Shown: piece by piece, positions 17,424-25,085 of the stretch | Layout: each line of letters begins with the position of its first letter | Numbering within the stretch: the first letter of the stretch is position 1 | Origin: Pseudomonas sp. B6002 | GTDB taxonomy: Bacteria > Pseudomonadota > Gammaproteobacteria > Pseudomonadales > Pseudomonadaceae | Assembly: GCF_013385985.1 (NCBI RefSeq) | Contig: NZ_JACAOY010000012.1 | Span: 62,001 to 126,000, forward strand | Length of the DNA stretch: 64,000 bases | Direction of reading: 5' to 3' | Program-made: the position numbers and the translations under genes | The notes under the pieces: generated by a model | The model's database searches: none | Seen by the model: only the letters and a program-made list of their open reading frames with translations | Told to the model about the DNA's origin: nothing

Positions 17424-17954
17424 ATGACTGAAGCACACTTGACCGACGTTGCCACCCTGCGCAGCCGCGCCCGCCAAAACGTCGAAAATGGCGCCGTCAC
17501 TGAAGGCTACGACGCCGACCGCGAAGAAATCATCCGCTTGCTCAACGAGTCGCTGGCCACAGAGTTGGTCTGCGTACTGCGCTACAAGCGCCACTACTTC
17601 ATGGCCAACGGCCTCAAGGCCAGCGTGGCCGCCAGCGAGTTCCTGGAGCACGCTACCCAGGAAGCCGAGCATGCCGACAAACTGGCCGAACGCATCGTGC
17701 AACTAGGCGGTGAGCCGGAGTTCAACCCTGACCTGCTGTCCAAGCACTCCCACGCGCAGTACGTCGCGGGCAAGAACCTCAAGGAAATGGTCTACGAAGA
17801 CCTGGTGGCTGAGCGCATCGCGGTGGACAGCTACCGCGAGATCATCCAATACATCGGCGACAAAGACCCAACCACCCGCCGCCTGTTCGAAGAAATCCTG
17901 GCCCAGGAAGAAGAGCACGCCGACGACATGGCGGACATTCTGCAAGACCTGTAA
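17424..17954 (+). CDS. Bacterioferritin-like di-iron protein (176 aa)
   Basis: A four-helix ferritin-like domain with all iron ligands present: a Glu in helix A (NESLATELVCVLRYKRHYF), ExxH in helix B (EFLEHATQEAEHADKL), a Glu in helix C (EDLVAERIAVDSYREII) and ExxH in helix D (EEILAQEEEHADDMADIL). Length and layout fit the 'probable bacterioferritin' found at this place in other Pseudomonas (PA4880-like). The heme-ligand Met of true Bfr is not evident, so it may be an unhemed iron-storage or DNA-protecting protein. It is not adjacent to bfd. The ATG follows a GGAGATTGAG ribosome site. It is monocistronic, followed by a REPIN. Confidence 0.85.
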   Translation: MTEAHLTDVATLRSRARQNVENGAVTEGYDADREEIIRLLNESLATELVCVLRYKRHYFMANGLKASVAASEFLEHATQEAEHADKLAERIVQLGGEPEFNPDLLSKHSHAQYVAGKNLKEMVYEDLVAERIAVDSYREIIQYIGDKDPTTRRLFEEILAQEEEHADDMADILQDL

Positions 17955-17976
17955 ACCGCAACACCTCTGAACCCAA

Positions 17977-18067
17977 TGTGGGAGCGGGCTTGCCCGCGAT
18001 AGCTATCCAACCGTCAACGCATCTGTTGACTGTTACAGCGCTATCGCAGGCAAGCCAGTTCCCACAT
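17977..18067. repeat. REPIN of mixed type
   Basis: The left arm is TGTGGGAGCGGGCTTGCCCGCGATAGC and the right arm is GCTATCGCAGGCAAGCCAGTTCCCACA in reverse orientation. The two arms differ at several stem positions, so the hairpin is imperfect. It lies between the convergent bacterioferritin and AsmA genes. Confidence 0.8.
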
Positions 18068-18088
18068 TTTTGGTTCCGGTTTCGTCAG

Positions 18089-20158
18089 TTAGCCCTTCAC
18101 CGTTTTCGGCGCCTTGCCTTCCTTCATCTGCTGCAACAGCGGCGCGCACTGATTGGGCACATCACCACTCGGCGCCACCAGCGCCAGCAGCCCGGCCGCA
18201 GGCCCGACGATCACACCCAGCGCCACCATCCCCGCGCCACGCAGCATCAGCGGTACGGCTTTCACGCCAGCATTGGGCTTGATGAACGGCCCGTTGACGT
18301 ACAGCGGCGAACGCAACGAGAACATGCGAAAGCCCTTGGACTCCGGCGTGATGGTCAGGTCCAGTTGCTCGGTGGCCATGTTCGCGGTGCCATCGATGTA
18401 GATGATCGCGTTCTCGGTATCGAACACAAACAGGCGAGTGGTCGCCAGGCCGGTCTTGATGCCGAAGTCCGCCGCTGCGCAGTTGATCTTCACTTCCTTG
18501 TCACCAAACAGGCGACCGACCACGTAGTTGCCCACGTTGAGCCCGGCAATTTCCATCAGGCCACGGCTGATGGCGCCGTCATTGATCAGCATCTTGAGGT
18601 TGCCGTCGGAGCTGCCCAGCAGCGCTGCAACGGAGTTGCCACGCCCGGCAATGTCCGCGTCGCCATTGAGCTCACCAAAGCTGGTTTTCATCGGCTCAAA
18701 CGTCGGGAACAGTTGCTTGAGCTTGAAGTTGCGCGCGGTGAGTTTGGCGCGACCTTCCATCGGCGTGGTGCGGCCGTTCAAGCGAATTTGCGCATCCAGC
18801 TTTCCACCGGCCACGCCAAAGCGCAGGGGCTCAAGGCTCAGTTCACCATCGTTGAGCACCAGGTGCGTATAGAGGTCAGTGAACGGCAATTCGGCGCTCT
18901 GCACGATGCGCTTGCCGGTGAATTCCACATCGGCATCCATGTCGCGCCAGCGCTCGGTACGGAATTCTTCCACCGGCAGCACTTTGGTCGCGGGTTGTTT
19001 GCTTTCGCCACCACGGGCCTTTTGCTTGGCGTTGGAATCGGCGCCGATCAGCGGAGCCAGGTCGGTCATCAACAGTTGGTTGGACACCAGCGAGCCCGTG
19101 AGCTTGGGCCGTGGCTGGCTGGCGAGGTAGCCGAGGTTGCCATGGATATCGCTGTTGCCGATCTTGCCGTTGAAGTTCTCGTAGGTGAACGAGGCGCCGT
19201 TGGCTTCATGTAGCTTGGCAATCAAGTGGCCGTCGGTGGAATACGCCGGCGAATCCGGCAAGGTGACGCCGGTGAGCGGGTAAAGGTTGCCCAGGCTGCT
19301 ACCGGACAGTTTCAGGCGCAGGTCGAGGGCGCCAAGGTTGAGGGGGTCGGTCAACGTACCGGCCAGGGCGATGCTGGTGTCGGCGATTTTCACCTGAGCC
19401 TGCAACGGGAACGGCTTGGCCGCGTCCTGCAAGGCGAGCAGGCCACCGATCTTGCCAGTGCCGTCGAGCTTCTGGCCGTGGTATTGGCCTTTTACCTTGA
19501 GGCCGAACGCATAGTCCTGGGGGTTTGATCCTTTTTCCTGGGCCTTCTTGGCATCGGCGGCGCCGACGATTTCACCAAAGGGAATCGGTTTGCCCAGCAG
19601 ATCGATAGTCACATCCAACTGCGTCTTGAGGGTCTGGTCGTCGAGGGTCACATGACCTTTATCGAAGCCGATGGCACCGATATCCACTACCCAACTCGAC
19701 GGTTCGGCATTCGGGTCCTTGGGGTCGAACGTGAAGGTCCAGTTGGCACGGCCATCGGCCAAGCGTTGCAGGTCGGCGCTCGGCTCAGTGAGGTCGATGC
19801 GCGGGATCACTACACGCTGGGCCAATAACGCCAGCGGCGAGATGCGCAATTCCACACGCTTGAGGGTGACCATCTGCGGTTTCTTCGACCAGTCGGGGTT
19901 GCCCAGGGTCAGGTCTTCGGCAATCACATGGGGCCACGGCACCCAGGCACGCCAGCCGCCTTGATCCGGCTCACGCGCCCACACCACCGCCAGGTTGCCA
20001 TTGATGGCAAACGGTCGATGCAGCTCTTCGGAGACTTTGGCATTGAGCGGCGGCTTGATGCGGTTCCAATCGAAAAACACCAGGACCAACACCAGCGCAG
20101 CGATTAACAGAGCGAAGCTGGCGCAGCTCCAGACAACGATTTTACGAGTGCGCGTCAT
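18089..20158 (-). CDS. AsmA-family inner-membrane-anchored protein (689 aa)
   Basis: An N-terminal membrane anchor (about 7-27, IVVWSCASFALLIAALVLVLVFF) is followed by a large periplasmic beta-rich region. The AsmA N-terminal signature is visible (LVFFDWNRIKPPLNAKVSEELHRPFAINGNL), and the C-terminal AsmA_2 region contains LGSSDGNLKMLINDGAISRGLMEIAGLNVGNYV and a final segment with ITPESKGFRMFSLRSPLYVNGPF. Family knowledge: AsmA/TamB/YhdP-like proteins bridge the envelope and are implicated in phospholipid transport to the outer membrane. The ATG at 20158 is chosen because AGGAG precedes it and MTRTRK leads straight into the anchor; a longer in-frame start exists 42 bp upstream. Confidence 0.88.
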   Translation of the reverse strand: MTRTRKIVVWSCASFALLIAALVLVLVFFDWNRIKPPLNAKVSEELHRPFAINGNLAVVWAREPDQGGWRAWVPWPHVIAEDLTLGNPDWSKKPQMVTLKRVELRISPLALLAQRVVIPRIDLTEPSADLQRLADGRANWTFTFDPKDPNAEPSSWVVDIGAIGFDKGHVTLDDQTLKTQLDVTIDLLGKPIPFGEIVGAADAKKAQEKGSNPQDYAFGLKVKGQYHGQKLDGTGKIGGLLALQDAAKPFPLQAQVKIADTSIALAGTLTDPLNLGALDLRLKLSGSSLGNLYPLTGVTLPDSPAYSTDGHLIAKLHEANGASFTYENFNGKIGNSDIHGNLGYLASQPRPKLTGSLVSNQLLMTDLAPLIGADSNAKQKARGGESKQPATKVLPVEEFRTERWRDMDADVEFTGKRIVQSAELPFTDLYTHLVLNDGELSLEPLRFGVAGGKLDAQIRLNGRTTPMEGRAKLTARNFKLKQLFPTFEPMKTSFGELNGDADIAGRGNSVAALLGSSDGNLKMLINDGAISRGLMEIAGLNVGNYVVGRLFGDKEVKINCAAADFGIKTGLATTRLFVFDTENAIIYIDGTANMATEQLDLTITPESKGFRMFSLRSPLYVNGPFIKPNAGVKAVPLMLRGAGMVALGVIVGPAAGLLALVAPSGDVPNQCAPLLQQMKEGKAPKTVKG

Positions 20159-20503
20159 TGCACATGACTCCTGAATACGACTAGCTGAACTACAGCTCAT
20201 AAGGCTACGACTGGCAAACGGCGCGGGGGTTTAACCGGATCACCGTTTTAGTCGCAAAAAGCCAGTTTTCTGATCGAACGGACAGTTTCCAGCATCGACG
20301 GCGCACCATTGTTACCCAGGGTCGTGTCGAAAATACCCACCACGGTGCAAAACCGCGGGCTTGAGAGGCGCGTTCTAGAGCCTCTGCCGGGAACAATCAA
20401 TTCTGTTGATTATTACCATTGTGTTTATGAACTTTTATATCGACTTATCGAGAGTAGCATTAGCCCTGTACCCACTTTATCGCCCTCCCAAGGAGCAACC
20501 ATC
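20159..20503. other. Intergenic region between divergent AsmA gene and small exported-protein gene
   Basis: It has no convincing ORF. The right part (about 20395-20460) is notably AT-rich for this genome and should hold the promoter of the exported repeat protein; the AsmA promoter should lie in the left part. I see no clear operator, riboswitch or repeat. Confidence 0.6.
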
Positions 20504-20872
20504 ATGAAACGCCAAGTACTCGCTACCGTCCTGCTGTCTGTCCTGGCCTCCAGTGCCTTTGCCCTGCCAGCCGCCGAACAGGCCACCCCACAGAACAAAG
20601 CGCAAGCCGTTCAGTCCAGCCAGACCCTGGCTCGCAGCGGTTCGCAAGAAGAAGAGAACCGCGACTACGCCAAAGGTGTTGCTGAAAACGGTTCGGAACA
20701 CGCCAACAAACGCGCCTACACCGAAGGTGTTGCTGAAGGTGGCCGTGATCGCCTGGAACAGAAAGGTCTGGTTGAAGGCGGTGCTGAACAAGCCAACAAA
20801 CGCGCTTACACCGATGGCGTTGCCGAAGGTGGTGCGGACCGTCTGCAAGAACTGCATCAAGCTCAGAGCTAA
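20504..20872 (+). CDS. Small exported protein with internal repeats, unknown function (122 aa)
   Basis: The signal peptide (MKRQVLATVLLSVLASSAFA, then LPAAEQ) is preceded by the ribosome site AAGGAG. The mature part is hydrophilic and built from about four copies of a short repeat: DYAKGVAENGSEHAN, KRAYTEGVAEGGRDRL, QKGLVEGGAEQAN and KRAYTDGVAEGGADRL. The two KRAYT-xGVAEGG units are nearly identical. I do not recognise a named family; proteins like this occur in Pseudomonas as hypothetical periplasmic proteins. It is a one-gene unit with a strong terminator directly downstream, which suggests it can be well expressed. Confidence 0.82.
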   Translation: MKRQVLATVLLSVLASSAFALPAAEQATPQNKAQAVQSSQTLARSGSQEEENRDYAKGVAENGSEHANKRAYTEGVAEGGRDRLEQKGLVEGGAEQANKRAYTDGVAEGGADRLQELHQAQS

Positions 20873-20888
20873 GCCCGTGGTGGCCCAG

Positions 20889-20926
20889 AAAAAAGCCCGA
20901 TCTGCCGATCGGGCTTTTGCTTTTCT
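20889..20926 (+). terminator. Rho-independent terminator after the exported repeat protein
   Basis: The stem AAAAGCCCGATC / GATCGGGCTTTT with a four-base TGCC loop and a following TTTTGCTTTT tract lies 17 bp after the stop codon. Confidence 0.9.
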
Positions 20927-21022
20927 ATAGATCACGCCTCGCACCACCCTCGCCAAGTTCGACGCCGGCAAAGCGGTTTTGCTAGAGTGCGTCGCTGTAC
21001 TTGCCGACAAAGCCCGCTCGCC

Positions 21023-21655
21023 ATGCTGCCCCGCGCCGAACAGAAGCAACAGACCCGCCTCGCCTTGATGGACGCAGCCCGCCATCTGATGGAGTGTGGC
21101 CGTGGGTTTGGCAGTTTGAGCCTGCGTGAAGTAGCAAAGACCGCGGGCATCGTGCCCACCGGGTTCTACCGCCACTTTGACGACATGGACCAACTCGGGC
21201 TTGTGCTGGTCAGTGAAGTCGGCCAGACCTTCCGCGCAACCATTCGCCTGGTGCGTCATAACGAATTCGTGATGGGCGGGATCATCGATGCGTCCGTGCG
21301 GATCTTCCTCGACGTGGTCTCGGCCAACCGCTCCCAATTTTTGTTCCTCGCCCGCGAGCAATACGGTGGCTGCCTGGCCGTGCGTCAGGCCATCGGTGCG
21401 TTGCGTGAAGACATCACCCGCGACCTGGCGGCCGACCTCACGTTGATGCCCAAACTCCAGCACCTGGATGCCGAAGGCTTGCATGTGATGGCCGACTTGA
21501 TCGTCAAGAGTGTGTTCGCCACCCTGCCGGACATCATCGACCCTCCGGCCCAGGCCCTGCCGGCCCACCTCACGCCCCAGGCGAAAATCACCCAGCAACT
21601 GCGCTTTATCTTTATCGGCCTCAAGCATTGGCAAGGCCTGGGCAGCACCGAGTAA
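21023..21655 (+). CDS. desT: TetR-family fatty-acid desaturation regulator, DesT/FabR-like (210 aa)
   Basis: The N-terminal helix-turn-helix (about 20-50) reads FGSLSLREVAKTAGIVPTGFYRHFDDMDQLGLVL, the wording typical of FabR and Pseudomonas DesT, which sense the acyl-CoA saturated/unsaturated ratio. The rest (residues about 60-205) is the ligand domain with FLFLAREQYGG. Position next to ureE agrees with P. aeruginosa desT (PA4890) from memory. In P. aeruginosa DesT represses the adjacent desCB desaturase genes; those genes are not adjacent here. The ATG at 21023 (MLPRAEQKQQTR) is chosen by family start. It is convergent with the NlpC/P60 gene, only 5 bp apart. Confidence 0.8.
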   Translation: MLPRAEQKQQTRLALMDAARHLMECGRGFGSLSLREVAKTAGIVPTGFYRHFDDMDQLGLVLVSEVGQTFRATIRLVRHNEFVMGGIIDASVRIFLDVVSANRSQFLFLAREQYGGCLAVRQAIGALREDITRDLAADLTLMPKLQHLDAEGLHVMADLIVKSVFATLPDIIDPPAQALPAHLTPQAKITQQLRFIFIGLKHWQGLGSTE

Positions 21656-21660
21656 AAAGG

Positions 21661-22167
21661 TCATCCCGACGTGTGAAAGCGTTTGGCGGTGGTGTAGTGC
21701 TTGTTCCAGTAACTATTGCTTAACGAATCGATACGCACGTTTTTGCCCGTGCGCGGCGAATGAATGAACTTGCCCGCCCCGATATAAAGGCCAACATGGC
21801 TGACCTGGCCACGCCCGTTGCCCTTGAAGAACACCGCGTCCCCGGGCTTGAGCGCCTCACGCTTGATGGTCTGCGCCGTTGAACGGTGCATGGCCGCCGT
21901 CGTGCGCGGGATCTGGATATTGGCTTCAGTCTTGAACAGATAGACCAGCAGGCTGCTGCAATCGAAACCCTGCTCCGCCGACGTCCCGCCCCATTTATAC
22001 GGCGTACCCAACAACTCGTGGGCACGATCAATGACGTCGTCGATGGAGGTGGGCTTTATGCCCTGCAGTGAAGCGCCGAACGCGGCACGGGGTTGAACAT
22101 TGGCCGAGGCCGAGGCCGTGAAGAAAGACAGACTGACAATGACTAAACACAAAATTGATCGAAACAT
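21661..22167 (-). CDS. Exported NlpC/P60 (C40) cell-wall hydrolase (168 aa)
   Basis: A signal peptide (FRSILCLVIVSLSFFTASASA) precedes an NlpC/P60 domain. The catalytic Cys is in WGGTSAEQGFDCSSLLVYL, and the catalytic His in GRGQVSHVGLYIG; FIHSPR after it supplies the usual third-position neighbourhood. Such enzymes cut peptide cross-links or stems of peptidoglycan in the periplasm, like Spr/MepS. No lipobox cysteine is seen, so it is probably soluble. No extra targeting domain is present. The gene is monocistronic. Confidence 0.9.
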   Translation of the reverse strand: MFRSILCLVIVSLSFFTASASANVQPRAAFGASLQGIKPTSIDDVIDRAHELLGTPYKWGGTSAEQGFDCSSLLVYLFKTEANIQIPRTTAAMHRSTAQTIKREALKPGDAVFFKGNGRGQVSHVGLYIGAGKFIHSPRTGKNVRIDSLSNSYWNKHYTTAKRFHTSG

Positions 22168-22506
22168 GATGAACGTCGCAGTGGATTAAACACGGCGCAA
22201 AGCCTAAAGAACCCCCGCGTAACGGCACGAACGGCAAATCCACATACTGCGTAGGACAAATCCGAAAAAACACCAGCGCGAAATAGATGAAAGAAACTTC
22301 ATGCAGCGCAGAGCCGTTCTCAACGCAAAACGCCCGGATCCGGTGCTATAAATCCAGGCACGCACCATTTTGAAACACTCACCCAATGGTTCGACGCCCT
22401 ATTGGGTGGCACGTCCGTGCCTGCCTACAGGGAATTCCCACTCCCCGGCGTGATTGGCAAGGCCCTTGCTCTAGCTCTTTCATCGCTCTTAGCTGGAAGC
22501 TTCCTG
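22168..22506. other. Intergenic region upstream of ureE
   Basis: The region holds the divergent promoters of the NlpC/P60 gene and the ureEFG operon. The ureE frame is open for 35 further codons upstream, but the encoded lead is not like UreE, so the region is read as non-coding. No ribosome site, terminator or repeat of note is seen. Confidence 0.55.
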
Positions 22507-23007
22507 ATGCTGGTGATCCACCGCCGAATCGCCCCCCAAGCCCTCTGGGCCGCCGAACTGCTGCTGAATTTCGAAGCCCGCAGCAAAAGCCGCCTGCGCT
22601 GTTTCAGTGCCGAAGGCGAAGACGTCGGCCTGTTCCTGGAGCGCGGCCAACCGCCGCTGCACGATGGCGAGTTCCTACAAGCAGAAGACGGACGTGTCGT
22701 ACGCGTGTGCGCACGCCCTGAACAACTGCTGCACGTCACCTGCAGCAGCGCCTTTGAACTGACCCGCGCCGCCTATCACCTCGGCAACCGGCATGTGGCC
22801 CTGCAAGTCGGCGACGGCTGGCTGCGCCTGCTCGATGATTACGTACTCAAGGCCATGCTCGAACAACTGGGCGCCACCACTGAAACCATCGAGGCACCGT
22901 TCCAGCCGGAACACGGCGCCTATGGGGGCGGCCACCACCATTCGCGCCATGGCGATGAAGACTTCAACTACCCGCCCAAGCTGCACCAGTTCGGCGTACG
23001 CCTATGA
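22507..23007 (+). CDS. ureE: Urease accessory protein UreE, nickel metallochaperone (166 aa)
   Basis: The N-terminal domain starts MLVIHRRI and contains DVGLFLERGQPPLHDGEFL, the usual peptide-binding fold. The metal-binding domain follows (AYHLGNRHVALQVGDGWLRLLDDYVLKAMLEQLG), with the conserved His in NRHV near residue 97, and PFQPEHGAYGGGHHHSRHGDED as a His-rich nickel tail. UreE brings Ni2+ to the UreG-UreF-UreD complex that activates urease. The start at 22507 is preferred over longer in-frame readings because family proteins begin here. It overlaps ureF by 4 bp. Urease structural genes ureABC and ureD are not in this window. Confidence 0.95.
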   Translation: MLVIHRRIAPQALWAAELLLNFEARSKSRLRCFSAEGEDVGLFLERGQPPLHDGEFLQAEDGRVVRVCARPEQLLHVTCSSAFELTRAAYHLGNRHVALQVGDGWLRLLDDYVLKAMLEQLGATTETIEAPFQPEHGAYGGGHHHSRHGDEDFNYPPKLHQFGVRL

Positions 23008-23678
23008 ACCCAGCATGGGCGCTACTGCGCCTGGCCAGCCCGCAACTGCCGATTGGCGGCTACAGCTATTCCCAGGGCCTGGAGATGGCCGTGGAGAACG
23101 GCCGCGTCAATGACGCAGCCAGCGCCCGGCGCTGGATCAGCGACCAATTGCTGCTCAACCTGGCCCGTTTCGAAGCGCCGCTGCTGCTCGCCCATTGCCG
23201 TGCCGCCGCCGAGCAGGACTGGCCGCGCCTGACGCAGTTATACGAAGAACACCGCGCCAGCCGTGAGACCCGCGAGCTGTATCAAGAGAGTCGCCAAATG
23301 GGCTACTCCCTGCAGCAGTTGTTGAACGGCTTGCCCGAACTCGACGCCGCCGCTCGCCACCTTCTTGAACAACAGGCCGAACCGCACCTGGCGCTCGGCT
23401 GGGCCCTGGCCGCCCGTGCCTGGCACATCAGCCCCGATGACGCCCTGGCCGCGTGGCTGTGGAGCTGGCTGGAAAACCAGTTGGCCGTATTGATGAAAAC
23501 CCTGCCCCTGGGCCAACAAGCGGCGCAGCGCCTGACCAGTGAGCTGCTGCCCTTGCTGCAGCAAGCCCAGCAGGACGCCAGCCGCATCGATCTCAACCAC
23601 ATCGGCAGTGCTGCATTCGGCCTGTCCCTGGCGTGCATGGCCCATGAGCGCCAGTACAGCCGCCTGTTTCGTTCCTAG
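23004..23678 (+). CDS. ureF: Urease accessory protein UreF (224 aa)
   Basis: The family N-terminal signature LLRLASPQLPIGGYSYSQGLEMAVENGRV is present, with the GGYSYSQGLE core near residues 15-24. The protein is all-helical and has the usual length. UreF forms the activation complex with UreD(H) and UreG on apo-urease and guards the fidelity of GTP-driven nickel insertion. Its ATG overlaps the ureE stop (ATGA), so translation is coupled. Confidence 0.96.
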   Translation: MNPAWALLRLASPQLPIGGYSYSQGLEMAVENGRVNDAASARRWISDQLLLNLARFEAPLLLAHCRAAAEQDWPRLTQLYEEHRASRETRELYQESRQMGYSLQQLLNGLPELDAAARHLLEQQAEPHLALGWALAARAWHISPDDALAAWLWSWLENQLAVLMKTLPLGQQAAQRLTSELLPLLQQAQQDASRIDLNHIGSAAFGLSLACMAHERQYSRLFRS

Positions 23679-23702
23679 AGCCCCATTACCTTGGAGAAGC
23701 AC

Positions 23703-24317
23703 ATGAACACACAACCCCTGCGCGTCGGCATCGGCGGCCCGGTGGGCTCCGGCAAAACCGCGCTGACCCTGGCGCTGTGCCTGGCCCTGCGTGACCGCTA
23801 CAACCTGGCCGTGGTCACCAACGACATCTATACCCGTGAAGACGCCGACTTTTTGGTGCGCAACCAGGCCCTGGCGCCCGAGCGCATCATCGGCGTGGAA
23901 ACCGGTGGCTGCCCGCACACCGCGATCCGCGAGGATGCATCGATCAACCTGGAAGCCGTGGACCAGCTCAACCGGCGCTTTCCCGGCCTGGATCTGATCC
24001 TGGTGGAGTCCGGTGGCGACAACCTGTCGGCGACCTTCAGCCCGGAGCTGTCGGACCTGACCATCTACGTGATCGATGTGTCGGCCGGCGACAAGCTGCC
24101 ACGCAAGGGCGGCCCGGGTATCTGTAAATCCGACTTGCTGGTGATCAACAAGATCGACCTGGCGCCGTTGGTCGGTGCATCGCTGGAGCTGATGAACAGC
24201 GACACCACACGCATGCGCAACGGCAAACCCTTTGTGTTCAGCAACCAGAAAACCGGTGTCGGCCTGGATGACATCGTCGCCTTTATCGAACGTCAGGGCC
24301 TGCTGACTGCGGCCTGA
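23703..24317 (+). CDS. ureG: Urease accessory GTPase UreG (204 aa)
   Basis: P-loop GTPase of the SIMIBI class: Walker [10 protein letters not shown] at residues 11-19; the metal-binding CPH motif in [13 protein letters not shown]; switch region ILVESGGDN; and NKIDLAP as guanine specificity motif. GTP hydrolysis in UreG drives nickel delivery to urease. The ATG at 23703 is preferred to one four codons earlier because TTGGAG precedes it at normal spacing. It lies in the ureE-ureF-ureG-hupE unit. Confidence 0.97.
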   Translation: MNTQPLRVGIGGPVGSGKTALTLALCLALRDRYNLAVVTNDIYTREDADFLVRNQALAPERIIGVETGGCPHTAIREDASINLEAVDQLNRRFPGLDLILVESGGDNLSATFSPELSDLTIYVIDVSAGDKLPRKGGPGICKSDLLVINKIDLAPLVGASLELMNSDTTRMRNGKPFVFSNQKTGVGLDDIVAFIERQGLLTAA

Positions 24318-24341
24318 TCCCACCCTGAAAGGAGCCTGCTC

Positions 24342-24914
24342 ATGGGTCTCAACAAACTTCTCGCCACCGCCGCCCTGCTGCTCGCCCCCGCCCTCGCCTT
24401 TGCTCACCCCGGGCATGGCGATAACGGGCTGGTGGCCGGCATCAGCCACCCTCTGGGCGGTATCGATCACTTGCTGGCCATGGTCGCTGTCGGCCTGTGG
24501 GCCGCGCAGCAAAAAGGCAACGCGCGCTGGGCGCTGCCGTGTGCGTTCGTCGGCACCATGCTGATCGGCGGCCTGCTGGGCTTTGAAGGCCTGGAACTGC
24601 CGGCGCTGGAAAGCGGGATTGCCGCCTCGGTGCTCGCACTGGGCCTGGCGGTGGCCTTGGCCGTTCGCCCGCCGTTGTTCGTGGCCGTCGGGGCGACTGC
24701 ATTGTTTGCCTTGTTCCACGGCGTGGCCCATGGTTTGGAGCTGCCGGACATGTCTAGCCCGTGGGCGTATGCGGCTGGTTTTGTCGGGGCGACGGCGGTG
24801 TTGCACGCGGCGGGTTATGCGGTGGTGCGTTTCCTGCCGGCTGCGGCGGCGCCGTTGGTTCGGATTGCCGGGGCGGCTTCGGCGGCGACTGGGGTTTGGT
24901 TGCTCGCGGGCTGA
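24342..24914 (+). CDS. hupE: HupE/UreJ-family nickel/cobalt transporter (190 aa)
   Basis: A cleaved signal-like helix ends in AFAHPGHGDNG; the HPGHG motif is the family's metal-binding N-terminus. GGIDHLLAMVAVGLWAAQ is the HupE/UreJ signature in the first membrane helix, and HGVAHGLELP lies in a later loop or helix. Six membrane segments can be drawn. HupE/UreJ proteins bring Ni2+ into the cell for urease or hydrogenase. It lies 24 bp after ureG with a GGAG ribosome site, so it should be co-transcribed and supply nickel for urease. Confidence 0.93.
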   Translation: MGLNKLLATAALLLAPALAFAHPGHGDNGLVAGISHPLGGIDHLLAMVAVGLWAAQQKGNARWALPCAFVGTMLIGGLLGFEGLELPALESGIAASVLALGLAVALAVRPPLFVAVGATALFALFHGVAHGLELPDMSSPWAYAAGFVGATAVLHAAGYAVVRFLPAAAAPLVRIAGAASAATGVWLLAG

Positions 24915-24937
24915 TTTGCGGCGCCTGTCAGGGCCTC

Positions 24938-25011
24938 ATCGCAGGCAAGCCAGCTCCCACATTTTGATCTGCGAACCCAATCAAATGTGGGAGCTGGCTT
25001 GCCTGCGATAG
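24938..25011. repeat. REPIN, GTGGGAGCTGGCTTGCCTGCGAT type
   Basis: Inverted copies (ATCGCAGGCAAGCCAGCTCC and its reverse complement) are separated by about 25 bp; it follows hupE. Confidence 0.85.
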
Positions 25012-25085
25012 CGGTCCCACAGACACCACAGAACCCAACCCTGCTACCATGCGCGCCTACACCCCTGCCGTGACGACGCCAGCCA

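Noticed and set aside
22407-22421. Sigma-54-like TGGCACG-N4-TGCC upstream of ureE
   Set aside because: The GG-to-GC spacing is one base short of the strict sigma-54 rule and the -12 box lacks TTGC.
23238-24806. 522-aa minus-strand frame
   Set aside because: Antisense to ureF, ureG and hupE, whose motifs are complete.
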